Shown in pieces: positions 41,924 through 50,807 of a stretch of DNA of 64,000 nt. How positions within the stretch are numbered: position 1 is the stretch's first letter; every line of letters starts with the position of its first letter. Made by a program: the position numbers and the translations under genes. This DNA is from Deltaproteobacteria bacterium. GTDB lineage: Bacteria > Myxococcota_A > Polyangia > Polyangiales > JADJMO01. The stretch covers positions 19,439-83,438 of the forward strand of contig JANYDK010000025.1 of NCBI GenBank assembly GCA_025363655.1, in the 5' to 3' direction. The notes below the pieces were generated by a model. That model did not search any database. It was not told the DNA's origin and saw nothing but the letters and a program-made list of their open reading frames with translations.

Positions 41924-43972
41924 ATGTTGCGAATGACGACGCGCACGCGCACACGCCTCGCTTCCCTCGTCTCCGTCGCGAGCGTCGCGGCGTCGTCGCT
42001 CTTCGCCAGCGCTGCCTCGGCCCGCCCCAACGTCCTCGTGACGCACGTCCTCGGCCCGGGCGCGACGTGGGTGGCCGGATGGAACGAGGCCATCGTCACC
42101 CTCGACAACAAAGATCTTCCCGCGTGGCGCGGCGAGGTGCTCGTCGATCCGACCTACGATCACCGCAGCATCGAGCACCCCTCGGTCCGCGTGCCGGTAA
42201 CGCTGGCCGCCGGTGAGAGCGCGCGCGTCGTCCTCCCCTTCTACCTCCGGGGCGGCAGCTTCCCCACCGTCTTCCTCGCCGAACAAGGCAAGAGCGTCGG
42301 TGGCGAAGTCGCGCTGACACAGGCCAACCCGCTCGACTTGGTGCACGAGGTCGTCGAAGTGCAGGGCAACCTCGCGCGCGGCGAGCACTTGATGACGTTG
42401 CCGACGCCTGGCGGAGGTGCTCCCGGTACGCCCGGACCGACCTTCGAAGGAGAAATTCCCGGCGCGCCGACGACCTCGAAAACGAGCGCGTATTCGTCGC
42501 CGTCGCGGGTGACGACGGTGCAGTTCGCGCGCGAGACGGGCGATCCGATCCTCCCCGATCTCGGCGTCGGTTGGTCGGGCGCCGAGCTCGTCGTCATCCC
42601 CAGCGACATCCTCTCGCGACTCACCGGTCGTCAGCACGACGCGCTCGAAGCGTGGGTGCTCTCCGGCGGCACGCTGGCGGTCTCGGTGGTCCGCGAAGAA
42701 GATCTCCGCAGCAAGAACCTGCAAGAGTACGTCGGCGAGGCGCGCTCGCTCGGCATCGACTCCGGCAAGCAGACGTTCACCGGCACCTCGCTCACCAAGG
42801 CCTCTCTCGCCGGCGGAAGCGACGAGGGCGAGGTCGCGCACTACGGCCTCGGCGACGTCTGGCTCCTCCGCCGCGATCCTTGGGCCCGCACGCCCGATCC
42901 GCTCGCCGGCAAAGACATCTACACGCTCTCGGCGCGCGCCCGCGAGAGGCGACGCGAGCTGATCTCGCTCCCCTTCGGCCGCGGCGTGCCTTGGGTCGAC
43001 GACGACACGGTGCGCTCGTTCATCGATCCGAACCACGCCTTCCGCCCGCCCATCGGCATCGCCGCGGTGCTCGTCGTCCTCTACGCGTTCCTCGTCGGTC
43101 CGGTGCTCTTCGCCCGTGCGCGCAAGTCGGGCAAACCGCTCGCCGTCCTCCGCTTCGCGCCGCTCCTCGCGCTCGCGCTCTTCGGCGTCCTCATCGGCCT
43201 CGGCAAAATCGGCAAGGGCCTCCGCGGGCGCGTGCGCAAGCTCGAGATGATGGACGTCGCGGGCGGAGCCCAGCGCGGACCGGTGACCGCCTTCCACGCT
43301 TTCTACGTCGGCGATCCCGCGCAGGTCGAGCTCACCGCCTCACGCCCCGAGAGCGCCGTCCACCTCGTCGATCCTTTCCAAGACAGCGTGCCGATCGATC
43401 TCGATCGCGACGCTATCGCCGTCCGCAGCGTGCGCACGCACCCGTGGCAGACGGTCGTCATCGAGGAAGAGACGACGCGCGATCTCGACGGCGGAACGCT
43501 CGTCCTCGAAGGAAGCGGCAACCGCCTCAGCCTCACCAACAAGACCCCGTGGACGCTCGAGCACGTCGTCTTGCACCCCGACTCGGTGATCGCTCCCTCA
43601 CGCTACTTCCGCACCGTCGCGCCTGGCGCCACCATCGTCGCCCGCGACGGCGTCGAGGTCGAGAGGCGCCTCTTCATCCAGGGTAAGAGCGAAGTGATCA
43701 AGCTCGGTGACACCGTCGGCGATCGCAGCAAGTCGATCTTCGGCGCCGTCGAGACGCTCGCCCGCGCCACCTTCATGTTCGGGGGCGGCACTCCGCTCCC
43801 GCTCGCCGAACCCTTCGCCACCGGCATCGTCCACCTCGCGGCCAAACCAGAGGCAGGCATCGCCGTCGACGACGACGTCCTCTTCGTCCGCGTCGTCGGC
43901 CTCGGGGGCGGCAAGGGCAAGGGCGAGATCGACAATCCGCTGGAAAAGAAGGGGAAGGAGGAGGAGCTGTGA
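41924..43972 (+). CDS. Large envelope protein with signal peptide and two TM helices
   Basis: 682 residues. An N-terminal signal peptide (A-S-A-A-S-A-R) is followed by a beta-rich region, a GATase-like segment (G-A-E-L-V-V-I-P, W-V-L-S-G-G-T-L-A-V-S near 225-250), two helices (about 365-390 and 403-420), and a large beta-rich C-terminal domain. The layout resembles membrane proteins encoded with MoxR/VWA or gliding-type ABC transporter systems. Its GTGA stop-start overlap with the next gene couples it to an ABC ATPase, so it may be part of a transporter or its regulator. No specific family confirmed. Confidence 0.72.
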   Translation: MLRMTTRTRTRLASLVSVASVAASSLFASAASARPNVLVTHVLGPGATWVAGWNEAIVTLDNKDLPAWRGEVLVDPTYDHRSIEHPSVRVPVTLAAGESARVVLPFYLRGGSFPTVFLAEQGKSVGGEVALTQANPLDLVHEVVEVQGNLARGEHLMTLPTPGGGAPGTPGPTFEGEIPGAPTTSKTSAYSSPSRVTTVQFARETGDPILPDLGVGWSGAELVVIPSDILSRLTGRQHDALEAWVLSGGTLAVSVVREEDLRSKNLQEYVGEARSLGIDSGKQTFTGTSLTKASLAGGSDEGEVAHYGLGDVWLLRRDPWARTPDPLAGKDIYTLSARARERRRELISLPFGRGVPWVDDDTVRSFIDPNHAFRPPIGIAAVLVVLYAFLVGPVLFARARKSGKPLAVLRFAPLLALALFGVLIGLGKIGKGLRGRVRKLEMMDVAGGAQRGPVTAFHAFYVGDPAQVELTASRPESAVHLVDPFQDSVPIDLDRDAIAVRSVRTHPWQTVVIEEETTRDLDGGTLVLEGSGNRLSLTNKTPWTLEHVVLHPDSVIAPSRYFRTVAPGATIVARDGVEVERRLFIQGKSEVIKLGDTVGDRSKSIFGAVETLARATFMFGGGTPLPLAEPFATGIVHLAAKPEAGIAVDDDVLFVRVVGLGGGKGKGEIDNPLEKKGKEEEL

Positions 43973-44919
43973 TCAACGTGAGGCACCTCACCCACCGCTT
44001 CGGCGATCGCACCGTGGTGCGCGACGTCTCCTTCCACGTGCGCAAGGGAGAGATCTTCGGCTTCATCGGCCCCAACGGCGCCGGCAAGACGACGACCATC
44101 CGCGTGATGTCGACGCTCCTCGAACCGACCAGCGGGCGCGTCGAAATCGACGGCATCGACGTCGAGGTCGATCCCGAAGCCGTGCGTCGACGCATCGGCT
44201 ACATGGCCGATCACCCCGGCGTCTACGAGCGCATCTCCGTCGGCGAATACCTCGATTTCTTCGCTGCCGCCTATCGAGTGCCGCTCTCCGAACGCACCTC
44301 GACGGTCGCCGCCGTCATCGAGCTCACCGACCTCGGAACGCTCCGCGATCGTCTGGTGGCCGAGCTCTCCAAGGGCATGAAGCAGCGCATCCAACTGGCG
44401 CGCACGCTCTTGCACGATCCGAAGGTGCTCATCCTCGACGAGCCGGCGAGCGATCTCGATCCCCGCGCCCGCATCGAGATGCGCGATCTCCTGATGGAGC
44501 TGCGCCGGATGGGGAAGACCATCTTCCTCTCGTCGCACATCCTCGCCGAGCTCGCCGACATGTGCACGAGCGTGGGGATCTTGGAAAAAGGGCGTCTCGT
44601 CGCCTCGGGACCGGTCGACGCCATCGCCCGCGCCCTCGACGGCGGCGCACCGAAAGCCACGCGACGTCGCGCGCGCATGCGAGTCCTCGGCACCGCGCTC
44701 TCGGTGCTCGACCTCCTCGGCGGCAAGGGCGTCGAGGTCGAGATGATTGGCGACGCCGCTGCGGGGCTCTGCTCCATCGCCTACGACGGCGACGATCGCG
44801 CCCTCGCCGACCTCGTCAAATCGCTCGTCGACGGCGGCGTGATGTTGGTCGGGGTCGAGCCGGAGAGGAATGAGCTGGAGCGCATCTTCCTCGAGGTCAC
44901 GCGCGGCGAGGTGCAGTAA
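43969..44919 (+). CDS. ABC transporter ATP-binding protein
   Basis: 316 residues from the GTG at 43969, which overlaps the upstream stop and has AAGGAGGAGG before it. Walker A GPNGAGKTTT, Q/D-loop region, signature LSKGMKQR, Walker B VLILDEPASDLDP and switch His in FLSSHILAEL. The order and long C-terminal extension fit the DrrA/NatA/CcmA type of exporters. No permease of the usual ABC-2 type is seen on this side; the coupled upstream membrane protein or genes elsewhere would supply it. Overlaps the convergent YkgJ-type gene by 23 bp. Confidence 0.92.
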   Translation: MINVRHLTHRFGDRTVVRDVSFHVRKGEIFGFIGPNGAGKTTTIRVMSTLLEPTSGRVEIDGIDVEVDPEAVRRRIGYMADHPGVYERISVGEYLDFFAAAYRVPLSERTSTVAAVIELTDLGTLRDRLVAELSKGMKQRIQLARTLLHDPKVLILDEPASDLDPRARIEMRDLLMELRRMGKTIFLSSHILAELADMCTSVGILEKGRLVASGPVDAIARALDGGAPKATRRRARMRVLGTALSVLDLLGGKGVEVEMIGDAAAGLCSIAYDGDDRALADLVKSLVDGGVMLVGVEPERNELERIFLEVTRGEVQ

Positions 44920-45367
44920 CCGTCGCGTCTCCGACGGGAATGCGTCGCTCGAAGTCGACCCAAATTCGTGCGTCATGTCGGCAGCTGTACGTCCGGCAGA
45001 TTGCCGGTCGCTTGTCGTAGATGGTGCACTGACCGTCGCGGTTGTGGACGCATCGGCCGTCGTCTCCGTGGGCGATGCGATAGGGCTTGGCCGTGTCGAA
45101 CTGCACGCCGTCTTCGACGTCCTCGGCGCTGAGGTAGAAAGGAAATCGACAGCAGCGGCCGCCGCAGATGGGGAGGCGATCGACGCAATCGACGACGGGC
45201 AATTCGGTGAGCGTGTACTTGCTCTGCGCGAGTGGCTCGAGGCGGCCGACGAGCGGGAGGTGTCGCCTGGGAATGACGCCGGCGCGTTCGACCGCGCTGG
45301 CGACACTTTGCGCGGCCGGGCTTTCGGCGAGCTGTCGCAGGACACGGTCGGCAGCGTCGTCGCTCAC
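44897..45367 (-). CDS. YkgJ-family cysteine-cluster protein
   Basis: 156 residues. The cysteine set C-V-D-R-L-P-I-C-G-G-R-C-C, R-C-V-H-N-R-D-G-Q-C-T-I-Y and R-P-A-I-C-R-T-Y-S-C is the mark of the YkgJ/UPF0153 family, predicted to bind zinc or an iron-sulfur cluster. Function unknown. Its ATG overlaps the stop of the upstream gene (ATGA), so the two are coupled. Confidence 0.87.
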   Translation of the reverse strand: MSDDAADRVLRQLAESPAAQSVASAVERAGVIPRRHLPLVGRLEPLAQSKYTLTELPVVDCVDRLPICGGRCCRFPFYLSAEDVEDGVQFDTAKPYRIAHGDDGRCVHNRDGQCTIYDKRPAICRTYSCRHDARIWVDFERRIPVGDATVTAPRRA

Positions 45368-45858
45368 GCGGGCTCACGCGGTTGCATCGCGAGGAATGCT
45401 CTCTCGTAACGCCGACCCGCGACCGGATCGCTCGAAAGGAGCGAGGCGAAGTGCCGGCTCAATCGAATGTAATCGGGCGTGGTCAGCTGACGCTCTTTCA
45501 GCGCCGGACCTGGCGAGCCGTGGGTGAGCACGGCGAGCGTCAACGCCGCCCAGTCCTCGACGGTGAGGGGCGGCAGGGGCGCGAGTCGATCTTGCGCGCG
45601 CGCAAAGGCGTCGGAAAAGACCGTGGGAAGCTTCGCCAATTCACGATGCGTCTGCACGTCGAGTGCGATGCGCTGCATCCACGCGAGGGTGATCGGTCCC
45701 CACTGTTTGTCGGTCAAGCGGAAGTCGGCGAGCACGTCGCCGAACGGGCGCGTACCTTCGGCGACGACGGCAGAGATGGCAGCGTACTCTTCGAGCGAGA
45801 CGCCATCGATGCGCTCGACGTCGTCATGTTGCGGCTGCCGCGGTACTTCGTCGGTCAT
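45364..45858 (-). CDS. Hypothetical protein, paralogous to the divergent neighbour
   Basis: 164 residues from the ATG at 45858 (a GTG at 45870 is possible). Two helical modules: L-E-E-Y-A-A-I-S-A-V-V-A-E-G near 20 and D-Y-I-R-L-S-R-H-F-A-S-L near 130, each followed by a short D-P-x-x-x-x-R-Y-type motif. The same two modules occur in the divergent gene at 45897, so the pair derives from one ancestor. No named family is recognised. Position beside the vgrG operon suggests a T6SS accessory role, but it is also coupled to the YkgJ-type gene. Confidence 0.68.
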   Translation of the reverse strand: MTDEVPRQPQHDDVERIDGVSLEEYAAISAVVAEGTRPFGDVLADFRLTDKQWGPITLAWMQRIALDVQTHRELAKLPTVFSDAFARAQDRLAPLPPLTVEDWAALTLAVLTHGSPGPALKERQLTTPDYIRLSRHFASLLSSDPVAGRRYERAFLAMQPREPA

Positions 45859-45896
45859 GGTCGAGCTCACCCATTCCGTGCGATGTTGAGGCTCGG

Positions 45897-46346
45897 ATGA
45901 GCACCTCCGACGCGGAGCCGATCCATGGTCTCGACATCGTTCGCTATGCCCGCCTTTCGGCGCGATTCGCCGAGGGCGTCGAGCCGCGCGCCAACGTGTT
46001 GCGCGAGATCGGCCTCGACGAGATGGATTGGCTGACCGTCGAGCGCGGATGGTTGGTGCGCATCGGATCGGCTGCGATGAAGGGAGACTTGTCGCTTCTG
46101 CAGGCGTACGAGCGCACCTACGTCGAGACGCAAGACGCCCTCGGTCCCACCGAGCCGACGCACGGTCTCGCGGAATTCGCTGCGGTGATTCGCGCGCTCT
46201 CGAAGGGTGAGGACGCGCGTGACGTCTTTCCTCGTCACGGTCTCACGCTCGCATCGTGCGCACGTCTGCAGCGTGCTTGGGCGAAGCGAATGGCAGCGGA
46301 TCCACACCTCGCCGACGCCTACCGCGACCTGGTGGAAAAGGAGTGA
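45897..46346 (+). CDS. Hypothetical protein, paralogous to the divergent neighbour
   Basis: 149 residues. N-terminal D-I-V-R-Y-A-R-L-S-A-R-F-A-E-G and W-L-V-R-I-G-S-A align with the 45364 protein, as does the C-terminal C-A-R-L-Q-R-A-W-A-K-R-M-A-A-D-P. Mostly helical, cytoplasmic. It is 38 bp from its divergent paralogue and convergent with the last vgrG gene (11 bp between stops). No known family. Possibly a T6SS adaptor or immunity-like helper; this is inferred from location only. Confidence 0.68.
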   Translation: MSTSDAEPIHGLDIVRYARLSARFAEGVEPRANVLREIGLDEMDWLTVERGWLVRIGSAAMKGDLSLLQAYERTYVETQDALGPTEPTHGLAEFAAVIRALSKGEDARDVFPRHGLTLASCARLQRAWAKRMAADPHLADAYRDLVEKE

Positions 46347-46357
46347 TCGCGGCCTGA

Positions 46358-48586
46358 TCAATTGTCGCTCACCATGGGAACGAGCTCGGCGAGCGGACCC
46401 ATCGAGGTCAGTTTGATGGTCGAGGCCTTCAGCGCGACGCCGCCTCCGCCGATGCTGATCGAAGAGCCGCCGACCGTGAGAACGATTTCCGCGCCGTTGA
46501 AAAGCGCGATGCCGCCAACCGTGATTCGCAGCGTCGATTTCGACTCCAGCGACAGTTGGGCTCCCGCGAGCGCAATCAGCGCTCCACCCACGGTGATTGC
46601 TTTGACGCCGCCGACGGTGTCCTCACGTTTGCCACCCGTCATCTTGATCGACGCGGCGCCGACCGTCTCGGCCCGCGCACCCAGCGTGGTGATCGATGCA
46701 TCCGCTGCGGCGAGCGCGATCGAAGCTGCTCCGATGGTCACCGAGGTGGTGCCGAGCGCGGTCACGCTGACGTCCTTGGCCGCCACTTCGATCGACGACG
46801 CGGCGACGGTCTCGGTGAGCGATCCTTGCGTACCGAGCTCGCTCTTGGCAGGCGTGAGAATCGTGTGACCGGCACCGATGGTCTGCGTGCGACTACCGTT
46901 GATCGTCTCGGCCTCGGCTGCGGACACGGTCTTGGTGCGTGAAGCGCCGACCGTCCAACTCTGGGCTCCTCCCACCGCAACGTCGGACTTGCTCCCCACC
47001 GACACGGTCTGATTGGCACCAATTTGGATCGTCTGGTTGACGTTGACCTGCGACGTCTCGTTGGTCGTGACCTTCTCGTCCTTGTTGTTCGCGGTGTGGA
47101 CATTCATGTCCTTCTGCGCGCTGACGGCGAACGTTTCGCTTCCCGCACCGTCGTCGGTACGCACCTCGTTGAGACCGCCACCGCCGGGCGTGCTGAACGA
47201 TCCGAGCGCCGACTGCGTCTTCGCGCCCGGCAGCGATGCAGGCGGCATTTTCTGTGCGTTGTAGAGACGACCAAGGACGTAGGGCTTGTCCGGATCGCCG
47301 TCTTCGAAGGCGACGAGCACTTCCCATTGGACGCGAGGGATCGCCACCGAACCGCTCGAGTGCATCTGCCCGACGCGCACCCAGAACGAGCTCTTGTCAT
47401 CCTGCTTGCCATAGCGATCCCAGACGAACTGGACCTTCACGCGGCCGAACTCGTCGCAGTGGATCTCTTCACCGGCCGGCCCCGTCACCCAAGCGAGCTG
47501 CGGACCGGGGACGATTGGCTTTTGCCCTTGCCAGAGAGGCTGGTAGGGCACGTCGGTGCTCAACAACTCGAGTTCGTTCTGATAGCCGTCGGCCTCTTCC
47601 CACGCGTGATCGACCGAAACGACGAGCCAGTCTCGCGAGAGCGCCGGGCGGGGCGCGGCGCTGAGGGTGAAGACGTGGCCGGCCGACATCCGCGGCACGC
47701 GGCTGTGCGACTTCTGCAACGAGCCACGCGCGACGAAGGCGCCGGCGCGTTGTTTGGCGCGACGCGCACCCTCCGCGGGCTCGACATACCTCCCAGGATA
47801 GTCGTAGTGCTCGCGCGCGAGACCGTCCTTGGCCGTCGACTTGGCTTCCAGATCGAGCGATGGCCGTTTGAAATCGTGATCGCGAAAGGTCACCTTGCCG
47901 GGATACGCATGGGCACGCTCGGTGAACTGCGTGACCACTTCGCCGCCGACGATTCCGCCTGCGCCCGTGAAGGGGACGTCGACCGGATCGAGCTTGGGGT
48001 GCGCTGCCGCATCGTCGGCGAAGACGATCTTCGGCACGTCGTCGACGAGTGCCGGAAAGAAATGGATCCCGTCCTCGGCGAGGATGCGCAGCACGAAGTC
48101 GAGCGCACTCTCGTCGAACTGCGTGCAGATGTCTCGTTTGGCATGCGACCCCGTCAACTTCCAAACCTGCATGTCCTCCGGGACACCGCAGGCGACGAGC
48201 ACCGACTTGGCGATCTCGTCGACTTTTTGATCTTGGAAGAGCTTGCAGTCGCGGGTGTAGCGCAGCATCGCCAGGGACGATTCGAGCGTCACCGTGATGG
48301 CGACGCGACCGGCAGCACCGCGGGCACGTTCGCGCACGCGCGTGACGATTCCGGTGAACCGGCGAGCGATCGTCCCGTCGGCGTAGACGAGAATCGCCTC
48401 GGCCGTTTGATGCAGGAGCGTGCTCGGATCGGCGAGCGCGGTCGGGTCGTAGAGCAAGTCGACGTCGAAGATCGAGGACGCGGAGATCGATTCGAGCCCA
48501 TGAACGCGTACTGGACGAAGGACGTCGACGGCCACGCCCGGTACGGCGAAGACGGCGACGATGGCTCGGTGGGAGTCTTGCGGCAT
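46358..48586 (-). CDS. vgrG: T6SS spike protein VgrG (third in operon)
   Basis: 742 residues. The N-terminal gp27-like region (about 1-385) has Y-T-R-D-C-K-L-F-Q-D-Q-K and Q-F-D-E-S-A-L-D-F-V-L-R-I-L-A-E-D-G-I-H-F-F. The gp5-like OB fold (about 395-475) has EIHCDEFGRVKVQFVWDR and IPRVQWEVLVAFEDGDPDKP. From about 500 on there is a needle of G-A-x-x-T-x-T-V-G repeats, ending in L-A-E-L-V-P-M-V-S-D-N. VgrG trimers form the puncturing tip carrying effectors or PAAR proteins. No enzymatic C-terminal domain is seen, so it is a structural carrier. Seven bases separate it from the previous vgrG. Confidence 0.94.
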   Translation of the reverse strand: MPQDSHRAIVAVFAVPGVAVDVLRPVRVHGLESISASSIFDVDLLYDPTALADPSTLLHQTAEAILVYADGTIARRFTGIVTRVRERARGAAGRVAITVTLESSLAMLRYTRDCKLFQDQKVDEIAKSVLVACGVPEDMQVWKLTGSHAKRDICTQFDESALDFVLRILAEDGIHFFPALVDDVPKIVFADDAAAHPKLDPVDVPFTGAGGIVGGEVVTQFTERAHAYPGKVTFRDHDFKRPSLDLEAKSTAKDGLAREHYDYPGRYVEPAEGARRAKQRAGAFVARGSLQKSHSRVPRMSAGHVFTLSAAPRPALSRDWLVVSVDHAWEEADGYQNELELLSTDVPYQPLWQGQKPIVPGPQLAWVTGPAGEEIHCDEFGRVKVQFVWDRYGKQDDKSSFWVRVGQMHSSGSVAIPRVQWEVLVAFEDGDPDKPYVLGRLYNAQKMPPASLPGAKTQSALGSFSTPGGGGLNEVRTDDGAGSETFAVSAQKDMNVHTANNKDEKVTTNETSQVNVNQTIQIGANQTVSVGSKSDVAVGGAQSWTVGASRTKTVSAAEAETINGSRTQTIGAGHTILTPAKSELGTQGSLTETVAASSIEVAAKDVSVTALGTTSVTIGAASIALAAADASITTLGARAETVGAASIKMTGGKREDTVGGVKAITVGGALIALAGAQLSLESKSTLRITVGGIALFNGAEIVLTVGGSSISIGGGGVALKASTIKLTSMGPLAELVPMVSDN

Positions 48587-48593
48587 CGTCGTC

Positions 48594-50804
48594 TCAGGGG
48601 TTGTGGTGAATCGTGCCGCCGGATTTATGGAAGATCGCCGATGGACTGGCGAGCGTCGGCGCCTTGATCTCGATCGAGCTGCTGGTGATCTTGATCGACG
48701 ACCCGCCGCAGAGCAGCGAGATCTCGCCGCTCGCTTCGATGGTGATTTTCGGCCCGTTGGCGATGAATGCTCCGCCGACGGTGACGGCGAGCGCGCTGGT
48801 GACGTCTTCGGTGAACTTGGCGCCTGCGAGGTAGAGACAAGCTCCGCCCACCGTCTCGGCGACAGCGCCCTTCACGCCCATCGACATGTCGCCGCCGGAC
48901 ATGACGATTCGAGCCGCGCCGACCGTCTCGGAGGCCGCACCGACCACCGTGTCGGACACGTCTTTGCCCGCGAGCGCGATCGATGCTGCGCCGATCGTCG
49001 CGGTGAGCGACCCCATGGCCATGCGCGAAACTCCGGCGGCCGAGACCGAGGTCATCGACGCGCCGATGGTCGCCGTGCGCCCTCCGTCGACGCTCATCTT
49101 CAATCCACCGACGATGGTCGCGGTGCGCGAAGCGCCAATGGTGTTGCTCAGCGACCCTTTGACGATGAGCGTGCGCTTGGCCGAGACAGTCAACGTCTCG
49201 CTGGCACCGATGGAAACGGTCTGATCGGCATCGACTTGCAACGCGTGGTTGGAACCGATGTCGATGTCCTCGTTGGCACCGATTTGATAGGTGTGATTGT
49301 TCTTCACCGACACGGCTTTGTCGTTGCCCGTGACGATCTTCGTGTCCTTCGAGCTGTTGATGAAGATCTCTTCGGCGCCGGCTTTGTCCTCGAAGCGCAT
49401 CTCGTTGACGGAACCCCCTCCCGGGGTCGTCGCCGTCTGCCACGAGGTCCGCGTCTTGTTCGCCGGAAGCGCATAGGGCACCGGATGCTCGGCCTCGTAG
49501 AGGTGAGCGTCGACGAAGGGATGGTCGGCGTCGCCTTCCTGATGGGTCACCAAGACCTCCCAGGTGACGCGCGGCATGACCATCGATCCACCGAGCGGCA
49601 CTTGGCCGACGCGCATGAAGGTCGACGCTTTGTCGTCTTTCTTCCCGATGCGGTCCCAATGGAACTGCGCGCGGACGCGACCCGTGTCGTCGCTGTGGAT
49701 CTCTTTGCCCGGCGGTCCGGAGACGACGGCTGTTTGCGGTCCTCCGGCGTGCACCGGAGGCCGATGCGCGGTTCGGAACGGTGTCTTGATCGGCACCGCC
49801 GCGAATCGGGCGCGAAAGGAAGCCGAATCCGTCGAGTGACGACGATCGTCGAGATCCCATTCGACCTGCGTGCAGAACCAAGGAGCATTGAGCGTGGTCA
49901 CCACGTGATCGGTGACCTCCAGCTTCCGCCCGACGCGCATGCGCGATCCGTTGGTCTCGCCGAGGAGGCGCTCTCGTCCCGCGCGCAACGCATCGAGACG
50001 CACTTTGGCGAGAGCATCACCCCGTGCCTTGACGTCGAATTCGCCCGGAAAATCGCAGGCCTCGAGCGCGCCCTTGTCGACCTTGGACGAAGAGTTGAGC
50101 TTCACCGCTGGCGTCTTCGGGTTGTAGTCGACGATGCGCGTCGCATCCGAGGTCAGCGTGTGCGCGTGTTGGAGATGGTCGACGTGCTCTGCGCCCGCGA
50201 GGAGTGCGCCGGCGTCGCGGGAGGAAATCGAAGCGCCGCCGGGGAGATCTGCCGCGCTCGTGCTGTCGTCGGCGAAGACGACCTTGGTGGCGGCGTCATC
50301 GAGCTCGAACCAGTAGACGATGCCCTCTTGCGCACAGAGCCGAGCGATGAAGGCCCAATCGCTCTCGCGGTACTGTGCGATGTAGGGACACGACGGATAG
50401 CTCCCCGAGAGTCTCAGCTCGAAACCACTACTGGCGATGCCCGCGCTCTCGAGCACTTTGCCGATGACGTCGGGCACGGCTTGGTCTTGGAACACGAGCG
50501 AGTTCTGTCCGAAGTCGAGCGCGCCGACCTCCGGCGCGAGGTGCACGTCGAAGACGTTGTCGGCCCGCTCGAGCCGCTCGAATGCGGCCGCTGCGACGAC
50601 TCCGTGAACGGTGACCTTTTCGCCGCTCGGTGGCGTGAGCTCGAGGACGAACGGCTTGCCGATCAGGTCCTTGGGCGCGACGTCGGCGATGAGTCGCCCT
50701 CGCACCGCGAGGCGAAAGAGGTCGCTGATCGCGAACCGACCCTCGAGCTGAAACGGCTCGTACGGCGCGCCATCGATGGAGAGCGTGAGTCGACGTTCGG
50801 CCAT
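48594..50804 (-). CDS. vgrG: T6SS spike protein VgrG (second in operon)
   Basis: 736 residues. gp27-like region with C-P-Y-I-A-Q-Y-R-E-S-D-W-A-F-I-A-R-L-C-A-Q-E-G; OB fold with EIHSDDTGRVRAQFHWDR and MPRVTWEVLVTHQEGDADHP; then a repeat needle (about 500-700) of T-I-G-A-S-x-T-x-T-V type. The tail ends in I-F-H-K-S-G-G-T-I-H-H-N-P, with histidines that differ from its paralogues and may accommodate a different PAAR or cargo. Three bases separate it from the first vgrG. No fused toxin domain. Confidence 0.94.
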   Translation of the reverse strand: MAERRLTLSIDGAPYEPFQLEGRFAISDLFRLAVRGRLIADVAPKDLIGKPFVLELTPPSGEKVTVHGVVAAAAFERLERADNVFDVHLAPEVGALDFGQNSLVFQDQAVPDVIGKVLESAGIASSGFELRLSGSYPSCPYIAQYRESDWAFIARLCAQEGIVYWFELDDAATKVVFADDSTSAADLPGGASISSRDAGALLAGAEHVDHLQHAHTLTSDATRIVDYNPKTPAVKLNSSSKVDKGALEACDFPGEFDVKARGDALAKVRLDALRAGRERLLGETNGSRMRVGRKLEVTDHVVTTLNAPWFCTQVEWDLDDRRHSTDSASFRARFAAVPIKTPFRTAHRPPVHAGGPQTAVVSGPPGKEIHSDDTGRVRAQFHWDRIGKKDDKASTFMRVGQVPLGGSMVMPRVTWEVLVTHQEGDADHPFVDAHLYEAEHPVPYALPANKTRTSWQTATTPGGGSVNEMRFEDKAGAEEIFINSSKDTKIVTGNDKAVSVKNNHTYQIGANEDIDIGSNHALQVDADQTVSIGASETLTVSAKRTLIVKGSLSNTIGASRTATIVGGLKMSVDGGRTATIGASMTSVSAAGVSRMAMGSLTATIGAASIALAGKDVSDTVVGAASETVGAARIVMSGGDMSMGVKGAVAETVGGACLYLAGAKFTEDVTSALAVTVGGAFIANGPKITIEASGEISLLCGGSSIKITSSSIEIKAPTLASPSAIFHKSGGTIHHNP

Positions 50805-50807
50805 GCA

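Noticed and set aside
40733..43297. 854-codon minus-strand ORF
   Set aside because: Composition is E/R/A/D-rich in the manner of antisense shadows and it covers the MoxR, zinc-ribbon and envelope-protein genes, whose motifs are clear.
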